Assembly (NCBI RefSeq): GCF_020166335.1
Contig: NZ_JAIUJR010000001.1
Coordinates: 124,001-188,000, forward strand
From: Winogradskyella alexanderae
Lineage (GTDB): Bacteria > Bacteroidota > Bacteroidia > Flavobacteriales > Flavobacteriaceae
Direction: 5' to 3'
Length of the DNA stretch: 64,000 nt
In this document: positions 56,594 to 64,000 of the stretch, in pieces
How the letters are laid out: the number at the start of each line of letters is the position of its first letter
Numbering within the stretch: the stretch's first letter is position 1
Notes under the pieces: model-generated
Databases searched by the model: none
The model's input: only the letters and a program-made list of their open reading frames with translations
Told to the model about the DNA's origin: nothing
Program-made: the position numbers and the translations under genes

Positions 56594-57613
56594 CTATAGA
56601 GCACTTTTAAATTGCTCTAGAAAGCGTACATCATTTTCACTTAGCAAACGAATATCGCTAATTTGATGTAAGAGCAATGCTATACGGTCAATTCCCATTC
56701 CGAAGGCAAAACCCGAATATTCTTTAGAATCAATACCGCAATTTTCTAAAACATTTGGATCTACCATACCGCAACCCATTATTTCTAACCAACCTGTTCC
56801 CTTGGTCATTTTATAATCGGTTTCTGTTTCCAGGCCCCAATACACGTCTACCTCCGCGCTTGGCTCTGTAAATGGAAAATAGGATGGCCGTAATCTTATT
56901 TTAGATTTACCAAACATCTCGGTTGTAAAGTATTGCAAGGTTTGTTTTAAGTCTGCAAAACTTACATCCTTATCTATGTATAACCCTTCTACCTGATGAA
57001 AGAAACAATGCGAGCGTGCAGAGATAGCCTCGTTTCTATAGACTCTGCCAGGTGAAATTGTACGTATGGGAGGTTTATTATTCTCCATATATCGTACTTG
57101 AACTGAGCTGGTATGTGTGCGTAATAAGATATCAGGATCGGTCTGAATGAAAAAAGTGTCTTGCATATCCCTTGCAGGGTGGTATTCTGGCAGGTTTAAA
57201 GCCGTAAAATTATGCCAGTCGTCTTCTATTTCAGGACCTTCACTAACATTAAATCCTACACGAGAAAAAATATCAATAATCTGATTCTTAACAATCGATA
57301 TAGGATGACGCGCACCTAGAGCAATAGGCTCTCCAGGTCTTGATAAATCGCCATAAATCCCCTTATCTTCTTCCTGTTGTTCTAAAGCTTCTTTTAGCGA
57401 GTTTACTTTGTCTTCAGCTGTTTGTTTTAAAAGATTTATCGTTTGTCCGAACTCTTTCTTCTGCTCATTTGCTATGTTTTTAAACTCGGCAAAATATTGT
57501 TTTAGGAGTCCTTTAGAACCTAAATATTTTATTCTGAAAGCTTCGACTTCTTCTTTAGATTCCGCAGTAAAAGCTTCGGCTTCAGCAATGAGTTCTTTCA
57601 GCTTATCTATCAT
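56594..57613 (-). CDS. pheS: Phenylalanine--tRNA ligase alpha subunit
   Basis: 339 residues. Catalytic subunit of the alpha2beta2 enzyme. N-terminal coiled-coil (about 1-90) followed by the class II core: motif 2 PGRVYRNEAISARSHCFFHQVEG in parts (about 186-208), SAEVDVYWG and GCGMVDPNVL, ending with motif 3 GFAFGMGIDRIALLLH (about 297-312). The pheT partner is not in this window. Convergent with the pyruvate kinase-like gene, seven bases apart. Confidence 0.96.
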   Translation of the reverse strand: MIDKLKELIAEAEAFTAESKEEVEAFRIKYLGSKGLLKQYFAEFKNIANEQKKEFGQTINLLKQTAEDKVNSLKEALEQQEEDKGIYGDLSRPGEPIALGARHPISIVKNQIIDIFSRVGFNVSEGPEIEDDWHNFTALNLPEYHPARDMQDTFFIQTDPDILLRTHTSSVQVRYMENNKPPIRTISPGRVYRNEAISARSHCFFHQVEGLYIDKDVSFADLKQTLQYFTTEMFGKSKIRLRPSYFPFTEPSAEVDVYWGLETETDYKMTKGTGWLEIMGCGMVDPNVLENCGIDSKEYSGFAFGMGIDRIALLLHQISDIRLLSENDVRFLEQFKSAL

Positions 57614-57654
57614 TATGTCCTGAATTTAATACTGTAACCTATTTATTGAAAGGG

Positions 57655-57662
57655 CAAATTTA
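57655..57662 (-). promoter_or_regulatory. -7 box TAAATTTG of pheS
   Basis: Perfect TAnnTTTG on the minus strand between the stop of the upstream gene (57670) and the pheS ATG (57613). Confidence 0.6.
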
Positions 57663-57669
57663 TAAAAAC

Positions 57670-58026
57670 TTAGTCGATATATTCAGTTTCAACAAAATAG
57701 TTCACTATTGCCTCTTTCATAAGAACACTTTGTTCACCTGCCTTTAAAAATGGTAACTGCTCTTTTACTTTGTAATGTGGCCAACCTTCATCATCTACAA
57801 AATCAAATTCGTAGAATCCATAAGGTTCGAGTAATTTACAAATTGCAATGTGCATCAGATCTAACTTATGGTCTTTTTTATATTCCCTATGCAATTGCCC
57901 TAATTCTTGTACACCAATTAAATAAATAATCGCATCTAAATCTAAAGTATCACCATCAGCGAACTGCTTTGATAGTTTTTCAACAACCAAATCCCATCTT
58001 TCCTTTAATTGCTCGTCTCTTGCCAT
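57670..58026 (-). CDS. Conserved flavobacterial protein of unknown function (118 residues)
   Basis: 118 residues, no signal peptide. Helical, with WDLVVEKLSKQFADG at the N-terminus, IYLIGVQELGQLHREYKKD (about 48-66) and an acidic/aromatic centre (YGFYEFDFVDDEGWPHY, about 90-106). Not recognised as a named family. Divergent from cvpA. It lies just upstream of pheS on the same strand, but pheS has its own promoter box. Confidence 0.8.
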   Translation of the reverse strand: MARDEQLKERWDLVVEKLSKQFADGDTLDLDAIIYLIGVQELGQLHREYKKDHKLDLMHIAICKLLEPYGFYEFDFVDDEGWPHYKVKEQLPFLKAGEQSVLMKEAIVNYFVETEYID

Positions 58027-58071
58027 AATTTATCTGTCACTTGCATCGTTATAAGATTAGCAAAGTTAATT

Positions 58072-58079
58072 TATATTTG
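58072..58079 (+). promoter_or_regulatory. -7 box TATATTTG of cvpA
   Basis: Perfect TAnnTTTG, 16 bases before the ATG at 58096; it excludes the in-frame TTG at 58009 as start. Confidence 0.6.
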
Positions 58080-58095
58080 CTTAAACCACTATTAT

Positions 58096-58614
58096 ATGGG
58101 TATTATTGATATCGTTTTGGGGGCACTGCTTTTGTTTGGTCTTATTAGAGGTGCTATGAAAGGTTTATTTGTAGAAATAGCCTCATTGTTGGCACTTGTT
58201 TTAGGTATTTATGGTGCAATTCATTTTAGCTATTTTGCCGCAGGATTTTTAGAAACAAAAGTGGATTGGAGCGAAAAAACAATCAATATTGTGGCATTTG
58301 CCATAACTTTTGTAATCATTGTTCTAGCTATAAGTTTAGCTGGTAAAGCACTAACTAAATTGGCTGATTTTGCGGCCTTAGGCTTATTAAATAAACTTTT
58401 AGGCGGTGCATTTGGTGTCTTAAAAATAGGACTTATTTTAAGCATTCTTCTAATTGTATTCAACAAATTAAACCGAACACTTCCATTTATAGACCAAGAA
58501 GATATTGAGGAAAGTATACTTTATGAACCTGTGAAGTCATTGGCTCCAATGCTTTTCCCAACTATTATTAAAAGTGAGGTCGAACACAATGGAACTGAAA
58601 AGTCAAACGTCTAA
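58096..58614 (+). CDS. CvpA family membrane protein
   Basis: 172 residues from ATG 58096 (MGIIDIVLG). Four hydrophobic helices and the CvpA landmarks GLIRGAMKGLFVEIASL (about 16-32) and LAGKALTKLADFAALGLLNKLLGGAFG (in parts, about 82-108). CvpA proteins are tied to colicin V production and envelope stress in E. coli; molecular role unclear. The stop overlaps the stop of the convergent carbonic anhydrase gene (CTAA). Confidence 0.9.
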   Translation: MGIIDIVLGALLLFGLIRGAMKGLFVEIASLLALVLGIYGAIHFSYFAAGFLETKVDWSEKTINIVAFAITFVIIVLAISLAGKALTKLADFAALGLLNKLLGGAFGVLKIGLILSILLIVFNKLNRTLPFIDQEDIEESILYEPVKSLAPMLFPTIIKSEVEHNGTEKSNV

Positions 58615-59240
58615 AGTATCATTACCTTACCTGTGTGTAAACTATAAACCCCACCAACAATAGCAATTTCTCCAAAATCTTCCATTTCGGCTAGAATCGG
58701 ACTTTTTGTCCGAATACGCTCAATTGTTAACCTAACATTATTTTCTACTGTTTTAGCAACAAATTCCTTATTTGACGAGTTGGCTTCTCCCTCAATCTCA
58801 TTAACTGATTTTCTGACGGCAGGCTTTATGTTTTCTAACATGGCTGTAATGTTTCCTAACTCTACACCATCACAAGCGGCTTTTACCGCACCACAACTTT
58901 CGTGACCAAGTACCAATATTAATTTGCTGCCAGCTACGTTACAAGAGTATTCCAAACTACCTAATATGTCGGTATTTTCAAAATTACCTGCAACTCTTGC
59001 AACGAAAATATCTCCAATAGCTTGATCTAAAATCGTTTCTACAGGTACTCTTGAGTCTATACAGGATAATACAACAGCTTTAGGATATTGGCCCGTGGTA
59101 GTCTGATTTATTAGCGAGGCATTATCTGAACCTTCTGGTATACCTTCAACAAATCTCCTGTTTCCATTTAGTAAATCCTGTAGCACAGCATTTGGTGTTA
59201 AGGCGTTTTGTTGGTCTTTTGTGATTGCTGTTTTCTTCAT
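58611..59240 (-). CDS. Beta-class carbonic anhydrase
   Basis: 209 residues. Interconverts CO2 and bicarbonate. Zinc ligands and catalytic dyad are complete: Cys60, Asp62 and Arg64 in SCIDSRVP, and His113 and Cys116 in GHESCGAV. No signal peptide, so cytoplasmic. Last gene of a probable operon after two SulP transporters and a universal stress protein, 22 bases after the second SulP gene; this context suggests handling of imported bicarbonate. Confidence 0.95.
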   Translation of the reverse strand: MKKTAITKDQQNALTPNAVLQDLLNGNRRFVEGIPEGSDNASLINQTTTGQYPKAVVLSCIDSRVPVETILDQAIGDIFVARVAGNFENTDILGSLEYSCNVAGSKLILVLGHESCGAVKAACDGVELGNITAMLENIKPAVRKSVNEIEGEANSSNKEFVAKTVENNVRLTIERIRTKSPILAEMEDFGEIAIVGGVYSLHTGKVMIL

Positions 59241-59262
59241 TAGTACCTGTGATTTTGATTAA

Positions 59263-61125
59263 TTAATATTTATCCTCAACATTTTGCTTAATCCACCTTA
59301 GACAGGCTTCAAATTGGTCAAATATGTGTTCCTCTGGAATAAAGTCTGGAATAATGTCTATACGCTCCATCATATACCTTGGTTGCTCTAGTAATCCAAC
59401 AAATAAGACCTCTACATTCTTTGTTTTTAAATCTTGAATCATATCCTCCATGGCATAAAGCCCAGATTGATCCATATACTGCATTCTTTTCATTCGCATT
59501 ATTACATATGAAGCTGTCTCTGGAATTTGAAGTGAGAGTACCTGAAATTCATTTGTTGAACCAAAGAATAACGGTCCTCTCAAATGTTTAATAAATACCT
59601 CTTCCTTTAAAGCCTCTGGAAAACCAATTTCATCGGGCCATTTTTCTTCTTGTAACGATATGACATCACTTCTCTTGGCAGTTAAATCACCTATTTTCTT
59701 CATAAACATAAGTGATGCAATTACTAAACCGATACCCACAGCATAAACTAAATTCCAAAATGTAGAAAGTAATAATACAACTAGCATTATAATTACTTCA
59801 GAACTAAGTCTTATTGGACCAATTTTAATATCTCTAGGCAAATTAGGTATTGCTTTTAAACCTTTGTAATCCATTACGCCAATACCAACGGTAATTAGAA
59901 TACCTGCTAGAACTGCTGCAGGGATTTTTGATGCCAGCGGTGCCATCGCCAACAGTATAAAAAACAATAATATACCAGCTATCATACCTGATAGCCTTGT
60001 TTTACCGCCAGCATTGATATTAACCACTGTTCTAATGGTTGCTCCTGCTCCTGGAATACCACCAAAAATTGATGCTACAGTATTTCCTATTCCTTGCCCA
60101 ATAAGTTCCTTATCGGGTTTATGCTTGGTTTTTGTCATATTATCCGCAACAACACTGGTTAGCAATGAATCTATTGCTCCTAAAAGTGCAAGTGTCAAAG
60201 CTGTAAAAATATAAGGTGATATATTGTTTACATTAAAGTTAGTAAAGATTTCAAGTCTTGGTAAAGGCAGTTCTTGTGGGATAGTCGGAATTGGTTTATA
60301 GTTAAAACCACCTAGAATGGCGATCGATGAAACTAAAATTAGAGCAACAAGTGTGCTGGGAATCTTGGTTGTGATTCTTTTAAAACCATAGATGACAAAA
60401 ATAGTTCCTAAAGCTAGGATTAACTCGAGCCAATTTATGTTCTTTAGTGCTCTTGGTAACAATTTTATAGCACCAAGTACACTTTTTGATTCTTTGTTTG
60501 CAAGATTTATGGATTCAGCTACAATATCTTCTTCTGTAATTGCTTTAGACTTTTCAATGGTCTTATTATATTCCTCCAATACCAATATTCCATCTACAGC
60601 TTCATCTTTTATAATTTTTTCTAGAATCACTTCTTCAGCCTCTGGCCTAAATTTAATTACAAATTCATTGTCCTGACTTGCATTATATCCGAGTATTGGT
60701 AGTAGTTGCGTAATTAAAATCATAACTCCAATAGCTGTCATAAAACCAGATACAACAGGATATGGTATATATCTAATATATTTCCCAACTCCAATAACGC
60801 CTAATACTATCTGCATCAAACCAGCCAACAAAAAAACGGTAAGTATTGCCGGCAATGCATTCTCTACACTGCCACCATAGGCACCAATTAAACCTGCAAT
60901 AACAACCATACTCAAGGCAGTCATTGGCGCAGTAGGCCCCGAAATTTGCGTATTTGTACCTCCAAAAAGTGCGGCAAAAAAACTTATGAAAATAGCACCA
61001 TATAATCCTGCACTTGGCCCCAACCCGGACTGGACTCCAAATGCCAATGCCAAAGGCAGTGCAACTATTCCAGCTGTTATTCCGCCAAAAGCATCGCCTT
61101 TTATGTTTGAAAAAAAGTTCTTCAT
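59263..61125 (-). CDS. SulP family anion transporter with STAS domain (bicarbonate-type candidate)
   Basis: 620 residues. About ten to twelve membrane helices with SulP motifs ITAGIVALPLALAFGV (about 16-31), GGTNTQISGPTAPM (about 55-68) and a GIPGAGATIRTVVN stretch (about 351-364), then a STAS domain (about 510-610, MDQSGLYAMEDM). A soluble insertion of about 85 residues sits between helices after residue 145 (EFVIKFRPEAEEV ... LLPRALKN). Co-directional with a second SulP gene and carbonic anhydrase, which points to bicarbonate rather than sulfate as substrate. Confidence 0.92.
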   Translation of the reverse strand: MKNFFSNIKGDAFGGITAGIVALPLALAFGVQSGLGPSAGLYGAIFISFFAALFGGTNTQISGPTAPMTALSMVVIAGLIGAYGGSVENALPAILTVFLLAGLMQIVLGVIGVGKYIRYIPYPVVSGFMTAIGVMILITQLLPILGYNASQDNEFVIKFRPEAEEVILEKIIKDEAVDGILVLEEYNKTIEKSKAITEEDIVAESINLANKESKSVLGAIKLLPRALKNINWLELILALGTIFVIYGFKRITTKIPSTLVALILVSSIAILGGFNYKPIPTIPQELPLPRLEIFTNFNVNNISPYIFTALTLALLGAIDSLLTSVVADNMTKTKHKPDKELIGQGIGNTVASIFGGIPGAGATIRTVVNINAGGKTRLSGMIAGILLFFILLAMAPLASKIPAAVLAGILITVGIGVMDYKGLKAIPNLPRDIKIGPIRLSSEVIIMLVVLLLSTFWNLVYAVGIGLVIASLMFMKKIGDLTAKRSDVISLQEEKWPDEIGFPEALKEEVFIKHLRGPLFFGSTNEFQVLSLQIPETASYVIMRMKRMQYMDQSGLYAMEDMIQDLKTKNVEVLFVGLLEQPRYMMERIDIIPDFIPEEHIFDQFEACLRWIKQNVEDKY

Positions 61126-61164
61126 ACGATCTACAACACAGAAATATAATTATAGAATAAGATA

Positions 61165-61938
61165 TTAAATGATGAGGATTGATACATTAACACGTTTTAT
61201 AATGTCCTTGATAGTCTTGTTTTTATTAAATGCTTCGGTTCGATTTAAACATAGCAAGTTTACTCTGCTTTTAGGGATATAGCTAGATATATTTGAAATA
61301 ACATCAGTTGTATCTTCAAACACGTATTCAACAGCCTTCTTGGATAGGAATTGATCTAAATTTTCTGGCGTACTTCCTATTTTAAACAATTTAATAGGTG
61401 AGATGGCATTTTGAACCAGTGCCTTAATAAGGCTACCATTAATACCAGAACCGTCTTTATTAAATATTCCAATGCTTAAGTCATTATCAGGAGAAAAATT
61501 ACTGTTATGTGATACCACTAATACAGCTCCTTTATGTGACTTTAAAACAAAATCTATAATATTATCGCCAACGAAACTTAATCGGTTAGACTTTCGTTTG
61601 CCCAAAACAATAATATCCGGTTTAGACTTTTTGACAAAAGTTTCAATTTCATTTTTGATGTTTCCAAAACTGTACTTGTAATTTACTTTAGTTTTATGCT
61701 TCTCTGCTAAAGGATCTAGAAGTTTTTTAATTTTTTTCTTAGCAATTATAGTGCTTTCGTTTATTGATCTTACAGCAGACAATTGACTTTCTGTCTTAAC
61801 CAATTCTGTTGGCTTTTTCACATGTAAAAATTCCAAATCGCCCTGAATCATTTTTGCCAATGCTATAGCGTTATTTAAAACAATCGGTGTCGATGATTTT
61901 AAATCAGAAAGAATTAAAATTTTTTGGTTTCTTGCCAT
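61165..61938 (-). CDS. Universal stress protein (UspA family)
   Basis: 257 residues. The first half (about 5-145) is a UspA domain with a G-rich nucleotide loop (VLGKRKSNRLSFVGDNI) and the LVVSHNS end. The second half (about 150-257) has the size of another UspA domain but no clear ATP-binding glycines, so it may be degenerate. Placed between two SulP transporters in the same operon, it may sense ATP or c-di-AMP for them, as suspected for USP-transporter pairs; that is inference. Confidence 0.88.
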   Translation of the reverse strand: MARNQKILILSDLKSSTPIVLNNAIALAKMIQGDLEFLHVKKPTELVKTESQLSAVRSINESTIIAKKKIKKLLDPLAEKHKTKVNYKYSFGNIKNEIETFVKKSKPDIIVLGKRKSNRLSFVGDNIIDFVLKSHKGAVLVVSHNSNFSPDNDLSIGIFNKDGSGINGSLIKALVQNAISPIKLFKIGSTPENLDQFLSKKAVEYVFEDTTDVISNISSYIPKSRVNLLCLNRTEAFNKNKTIKDIIKRVNVSILII

Positions 61939-61948
61939 AATTCTCGTT

Positions 61949-63541
61949 TTAAACTGGCTTTGGTTTTAGTTTAAAAAACTCCACAAAACTTTCTGGGTTT
62001 TCTATTACACCTCTCTTAGAAACAAGTTTTATGTCTATGTGCCTCTCCTTTGCTTTTACTGAAAAGTCGTCTAATATTTCAATAATATCATTATCTAAAT
62101 ATGTTGTGTTTTTGACATCAAGCTCTAAATAGGTATTCCTAGGAAGGCTATAAAGTTCTTTCAATATCGCACCCTTATTAAAAAAGGTAACTTCTTCTGC
62201 AAATGTCATTTTTATTTTGTGCTTACCGTTGCTCTTATCTTCAATATGTAAAAAATGTGAGTTTTGGTAACTCTTGATTAAGATTACAACAATACCAACT
62301 GCCATTCCCATACCAATTCCCTTTAGAAGATCTGTAAAAACAATGCCCAATACAGTTACCACAAAGGGTATAAACTGTTTCCACCCAAGTTCGTACATTC
62401 GAACGAATAATGAAGGTTTTGCAAGTTTATAGCCAACTATTAATAGAACAGCTGCCAACACTGAAAGTGGTATCATATTAAGCAATTTTGGAATGAGCAT
62501 TACCGAAATGAGTAATAAGAAACCATGAATAATTGCGGATATTTTACTTCTGCCACCAGATTGTATGTTGGCAGAACTCCTAACAATTACCTGAGTAATT
62601 GGTAGACCTCCTATTAATCCAGATAGAATGTTACCAGTCCCTTGAGCTAATAACTCACGATTGGTTGGTGTCACATTTTTGTGAGGATCTAATTTATCTG
62701 TAGCTTCAACACATAAAAGCGTTTCTAAACTTGCAACCAAGGCAATTGTAAAAGCTATAATCCAGATCTCCGGATTTGTAATCTCTGTAAAATTTGGAAA
62801 GCTAAATTGTCCTAAAAATGACTGCACTCCATCTGGTACCGGAACGCTAACAAGATGCGATGTCGCAATACTCAAGGTTTCATGAGACTTTGTTAATACG
62901 TAAAAAACTATACCAATAATCACGGCCACCAATGGTCCTTGGACAATTTGAAAGAATTTACCTTTTTTAGAAAGCAAATTACCCCAAAGTATTAAAATCC
63001 CTAAAGAAACTAATCCAATTAATGCAGAGCCCGGTTGAATGTAATTAATTGTATTTAGAATTTCTGAAAAAGTATTTTGCCCGTCTACTTGCAAAAAAGC
63101 GAAATCACCTTCAGGGTCAGCATCATAGCCGAAGAAATGCGGTATCTGTTTCAATATTATGATAATTCCTATACCTGTAAGCATACCTTTAATAACTGAT
63201 GACGGAAAATAATACCCTATAATACCTGCTCTTAAAAAACCAAAAACTAATTGAATAATCCCACCCAATACTACCGCGAGCAAAAAGTTTTGATAGCTTC
63301 CTAGCGTAGCAATTGCAGCTAGGACAATAGCAGCTAAACCAGCTGCGGGACCACTTACTCCAATTTTTGACCCACTCAGTGACCCTACTACAATACCACC
63401 TACTATCCCTGCAATTACTCCAGAAAATAGTGGTGCACCACTTGCAAGAGCTATACCCAAGCACAAAGGCAGCGCAACGAAGAATACGACTATACTGGCA
63501 GGTATGTCATTTTTTAAATATTTGAACATTTTTATATGCAT
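61949..63541 (-). CDS. SulP family anion transporter (BicA-like candidate)
   Basis: 530 residues (or 526 from ATG 63529). SulP membrane domain with ASIVVFFVALPLCLGIALASGAP in parts (about 15-37), SGSKIGVSGPAAGLAAI (about 56-72) and GGLPITQVIVRSSAN (about 314-328), then a shorter STAS-like C-terminus (about 440-530). First gene of the SulP-USP-SulP-carbonic anhydrase group. The BicA-type bicarbonate transporter is the best guess from context. A small gene lies 63 bases upstream in the same direction. Confidence 0.9.
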   Translation of the reverse strand: MHIKMFKYLKNDIPASIVVFFVALPLCLGIALASGAPLFSGVIAGIVGGIVVGSLSGSKIGVSGPAAGLAAIVLAAIATLGSYQNFLLAVVLGGIIQLVFGFLRAGIIGYYFPSSVIKGMLTGIGIIIILKQIPHFFGYDADPEGDFAFLQVDGQNTFSEILNTINYIQPGSALIGLVSLGILILWGNLLSKKGKFFQIVQGPLVAVIIGIVFYVLTKSHETLSIATSHLVSVPVPDGVQSFLGQFSFPNFTEITNPEIWIIAFTIALVASLETLLCVEATDKLDPHKNVTPTNRELLAQGTGNILSGLIGGLPITQVIVRSSANIQSGGRSKISAIIHGFLLLISVMLIPKLLNMIPLSVLAAVLLIVGYKLAKPSLFVRMYELGWKQFIPFVVTVLGIVFTDLLKGIGMGMAVGIVVILIKSYQNSHFLHIEDKSNGKHKIKMTFAEEVTFFNKGAILKELYSLPRNTYLELDVKNTTYLDNDIIEILDDFSVKAKERHIDIKLVSKRGVIENPESFVEFFKLKPKPV

Positions 63542-63604
63542 TATCTAACTGTCATGTTTCAAACAGTTAATTTGATTATTGATTTAGAAAGTTTTATAGA
63601 ATAG

Positions 63605-63895
63605 TTAAAGGGTTAACTCAGGAGGCGGTGAAATAATATTAATTAAAGGCTTATTATACAAACCATGAGTAAAAACAATTCTATCCTTTTTCAATAAAGA
63701 ATAATCGATTTGTTCTGCACTAGTAGTCTGGTCTTGAATAAGAATTTTAAAAGTTTCACTTTCTTCTTCTTCTCCAAGACCATCAAGCATAGATATATCA
63801 ATAGAATTATCTATCGAAGTAATAATGGTCGGTGCACTTATTATCGTAAGGAATAACGTCACGATAAAAAATGCTGTCAGCTTTTTTAAAGTCAT
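63605..63895 (-). CDS. Small membrane-anchored protein with acidic segment, unknown function
   Basis: 96 residues from ATG 63895 (MTLKKLTAFFIV). One hydrophobic helix (about 7-27) is followed by IDNSIDISMLDGLGEEEESE, an acidic stretch. Similar short proteins with a helix and an EEE(E) patch are common in Flavobacteriaceae, none with a known role. An upstream in-frame start (63937) would precede the helix with an extra 14 residues and is less likely. It might be the first gene of the downstream SulP operon. Confidence 0.7.
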   Translation of the reverse strand: MTLKKLTAFFIVTLFLTIISAPTIITSIDNSIDISMLDGLGEEEESETFKILIQDQTTSAEQIDYSLLKKDRIVFTHGLYNKPLINIISPPPELTL

Positions 63896-64000
63896 AGGTT
63901 GTTGTACTAACAAATAAAATTCTGCTAGTATTTTCACTAAATATAGTTAAAAATCGCTCAACAACTTAATGTCTTGTGCTCTAATCCAGCCAATTGAATT

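Noticed and set aside
56597-56619. Inverted repeat TAGAGCA/TGCTCTA at the end of pheS
   Set aside because: No T-run follows on either strand and most of it is coding; too weak to call a terminator.
1-64000. CRISPR arrays, insertion sequences, prophage, integron or conjugative elements
   Set aside because: No spaced direct repeats, transposase, integrase or phage genes were seen on either strand.

Overview
The window is a low-GC chromosomal stretch from a member of the Bacteroidota, almost certainly a (probably marine) Flavobacteriaceae. The evidence is a PorP/SprF protein next to a protease with a type B type IX secretion (T9SS) C-terminal domain, a TonB receptor with a CarboxypepD_reg-like N-terminus, DUF6090/DUF4199/DUF2490/DUF4286 proteins, a CTC-type L25, and at least 17 copies of the Bacteroidota -7 promoter element TAnnTTTG. 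I cannot name the genus; Winogradskyella/Psychroserpens-like organisms would fit. There are about 58 protein genes, one tRNA-Leu(CAA), no rRNA, no CRISPR array, no insertion sequence and no sign of phage or plasmid. It reads as ordinary core chromosome with accessory patches.

Layout. 1-4.9 kb: envelope genes (end of a possible outer-membrane protein, TonB receptor, MORN-type protein, PepSY-like/DUF2490 pair). 5-9 kb: two unrelated phosphate transporters, convergent and sharing a CTAG stop. 9.1-14.8 kb: OmpA lipoprotein, class Ia ribonucleotide reductase (nrdB then nrdA, minus strand) with a long AT-rich upstream region, and a Cys-rich DUF3109 protein. 14.9-19.2 kb: MarC, a small membrane protein, a minimal FAD protein, a C-terminal processing protease with dCMP deaminase, HupE/UreJ and tRNA-Leu. 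19.3-21.8 kb: prs, rplY, pth. 21.8-27 kb: the T9SS protease/PorP operon. 27-35.5 kb: ribF, an HTTM protein, serS, a tiny 22-codon unit, TPR protein, DUF4286, rsmA, mgtE. 35.5-40 kb: a small-gene patch (cupin, DUF6090, 2-hydroxyacid dehydrogenase, membrane-anchored LuxR regulator, DUF4199, DUF1801, VOC, DUF4870-like). 40-44.7 kb (minus): GNAT, aspartate kinase, an OlsF-like bifunctional acyltransferase and a CarboxypepD_reg protein. 44.8-54.9 kb: fbp, transglutaminase-like, mfd, EamA transporter, TlpA-like thioredoxin, a duplicated-domain lipoprotein, gpsA. 55-58.6 kb: an atypical pyruvate kinase-like protein, pheS, cvpA. 58.6-63.9 kb (minus): a probable bicarbonate-acquisition operon (SulP, UspA, SulP, beta-carbonic anhydrase).

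How genes work together. The SulP/USP/SulP/carbonic anhydrase set is a plausible bicarbonate uptake and interconversion module. The protease and PorP/SprF are a plausible cargo/secretion-partner pair. nrdA/nrdB and dCMP deaminase serve dNTP supply. The two phosphate carriers share a locus but are transcribed toward each other. The LuxR/DUF4199 patch has a membrane-tethered regulator and a perfect 11-bp dyad about 50 bp upstream of the predicted start of the next operon, which suggests a local circuit.

Limits. All functional calls come from reading motifs and from family knowledge; no search was run. Promoters rest on the TAnnTTTG consensus, and terminators on visible stem-loops with T-runs. 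The strongest candidates for something undescribed are the pyruvate kinase-like protein, the LuxR/dyad/DUF4199 circuit, the 22-codon transcription unit and the SulP-USP-SulP-CA operon.
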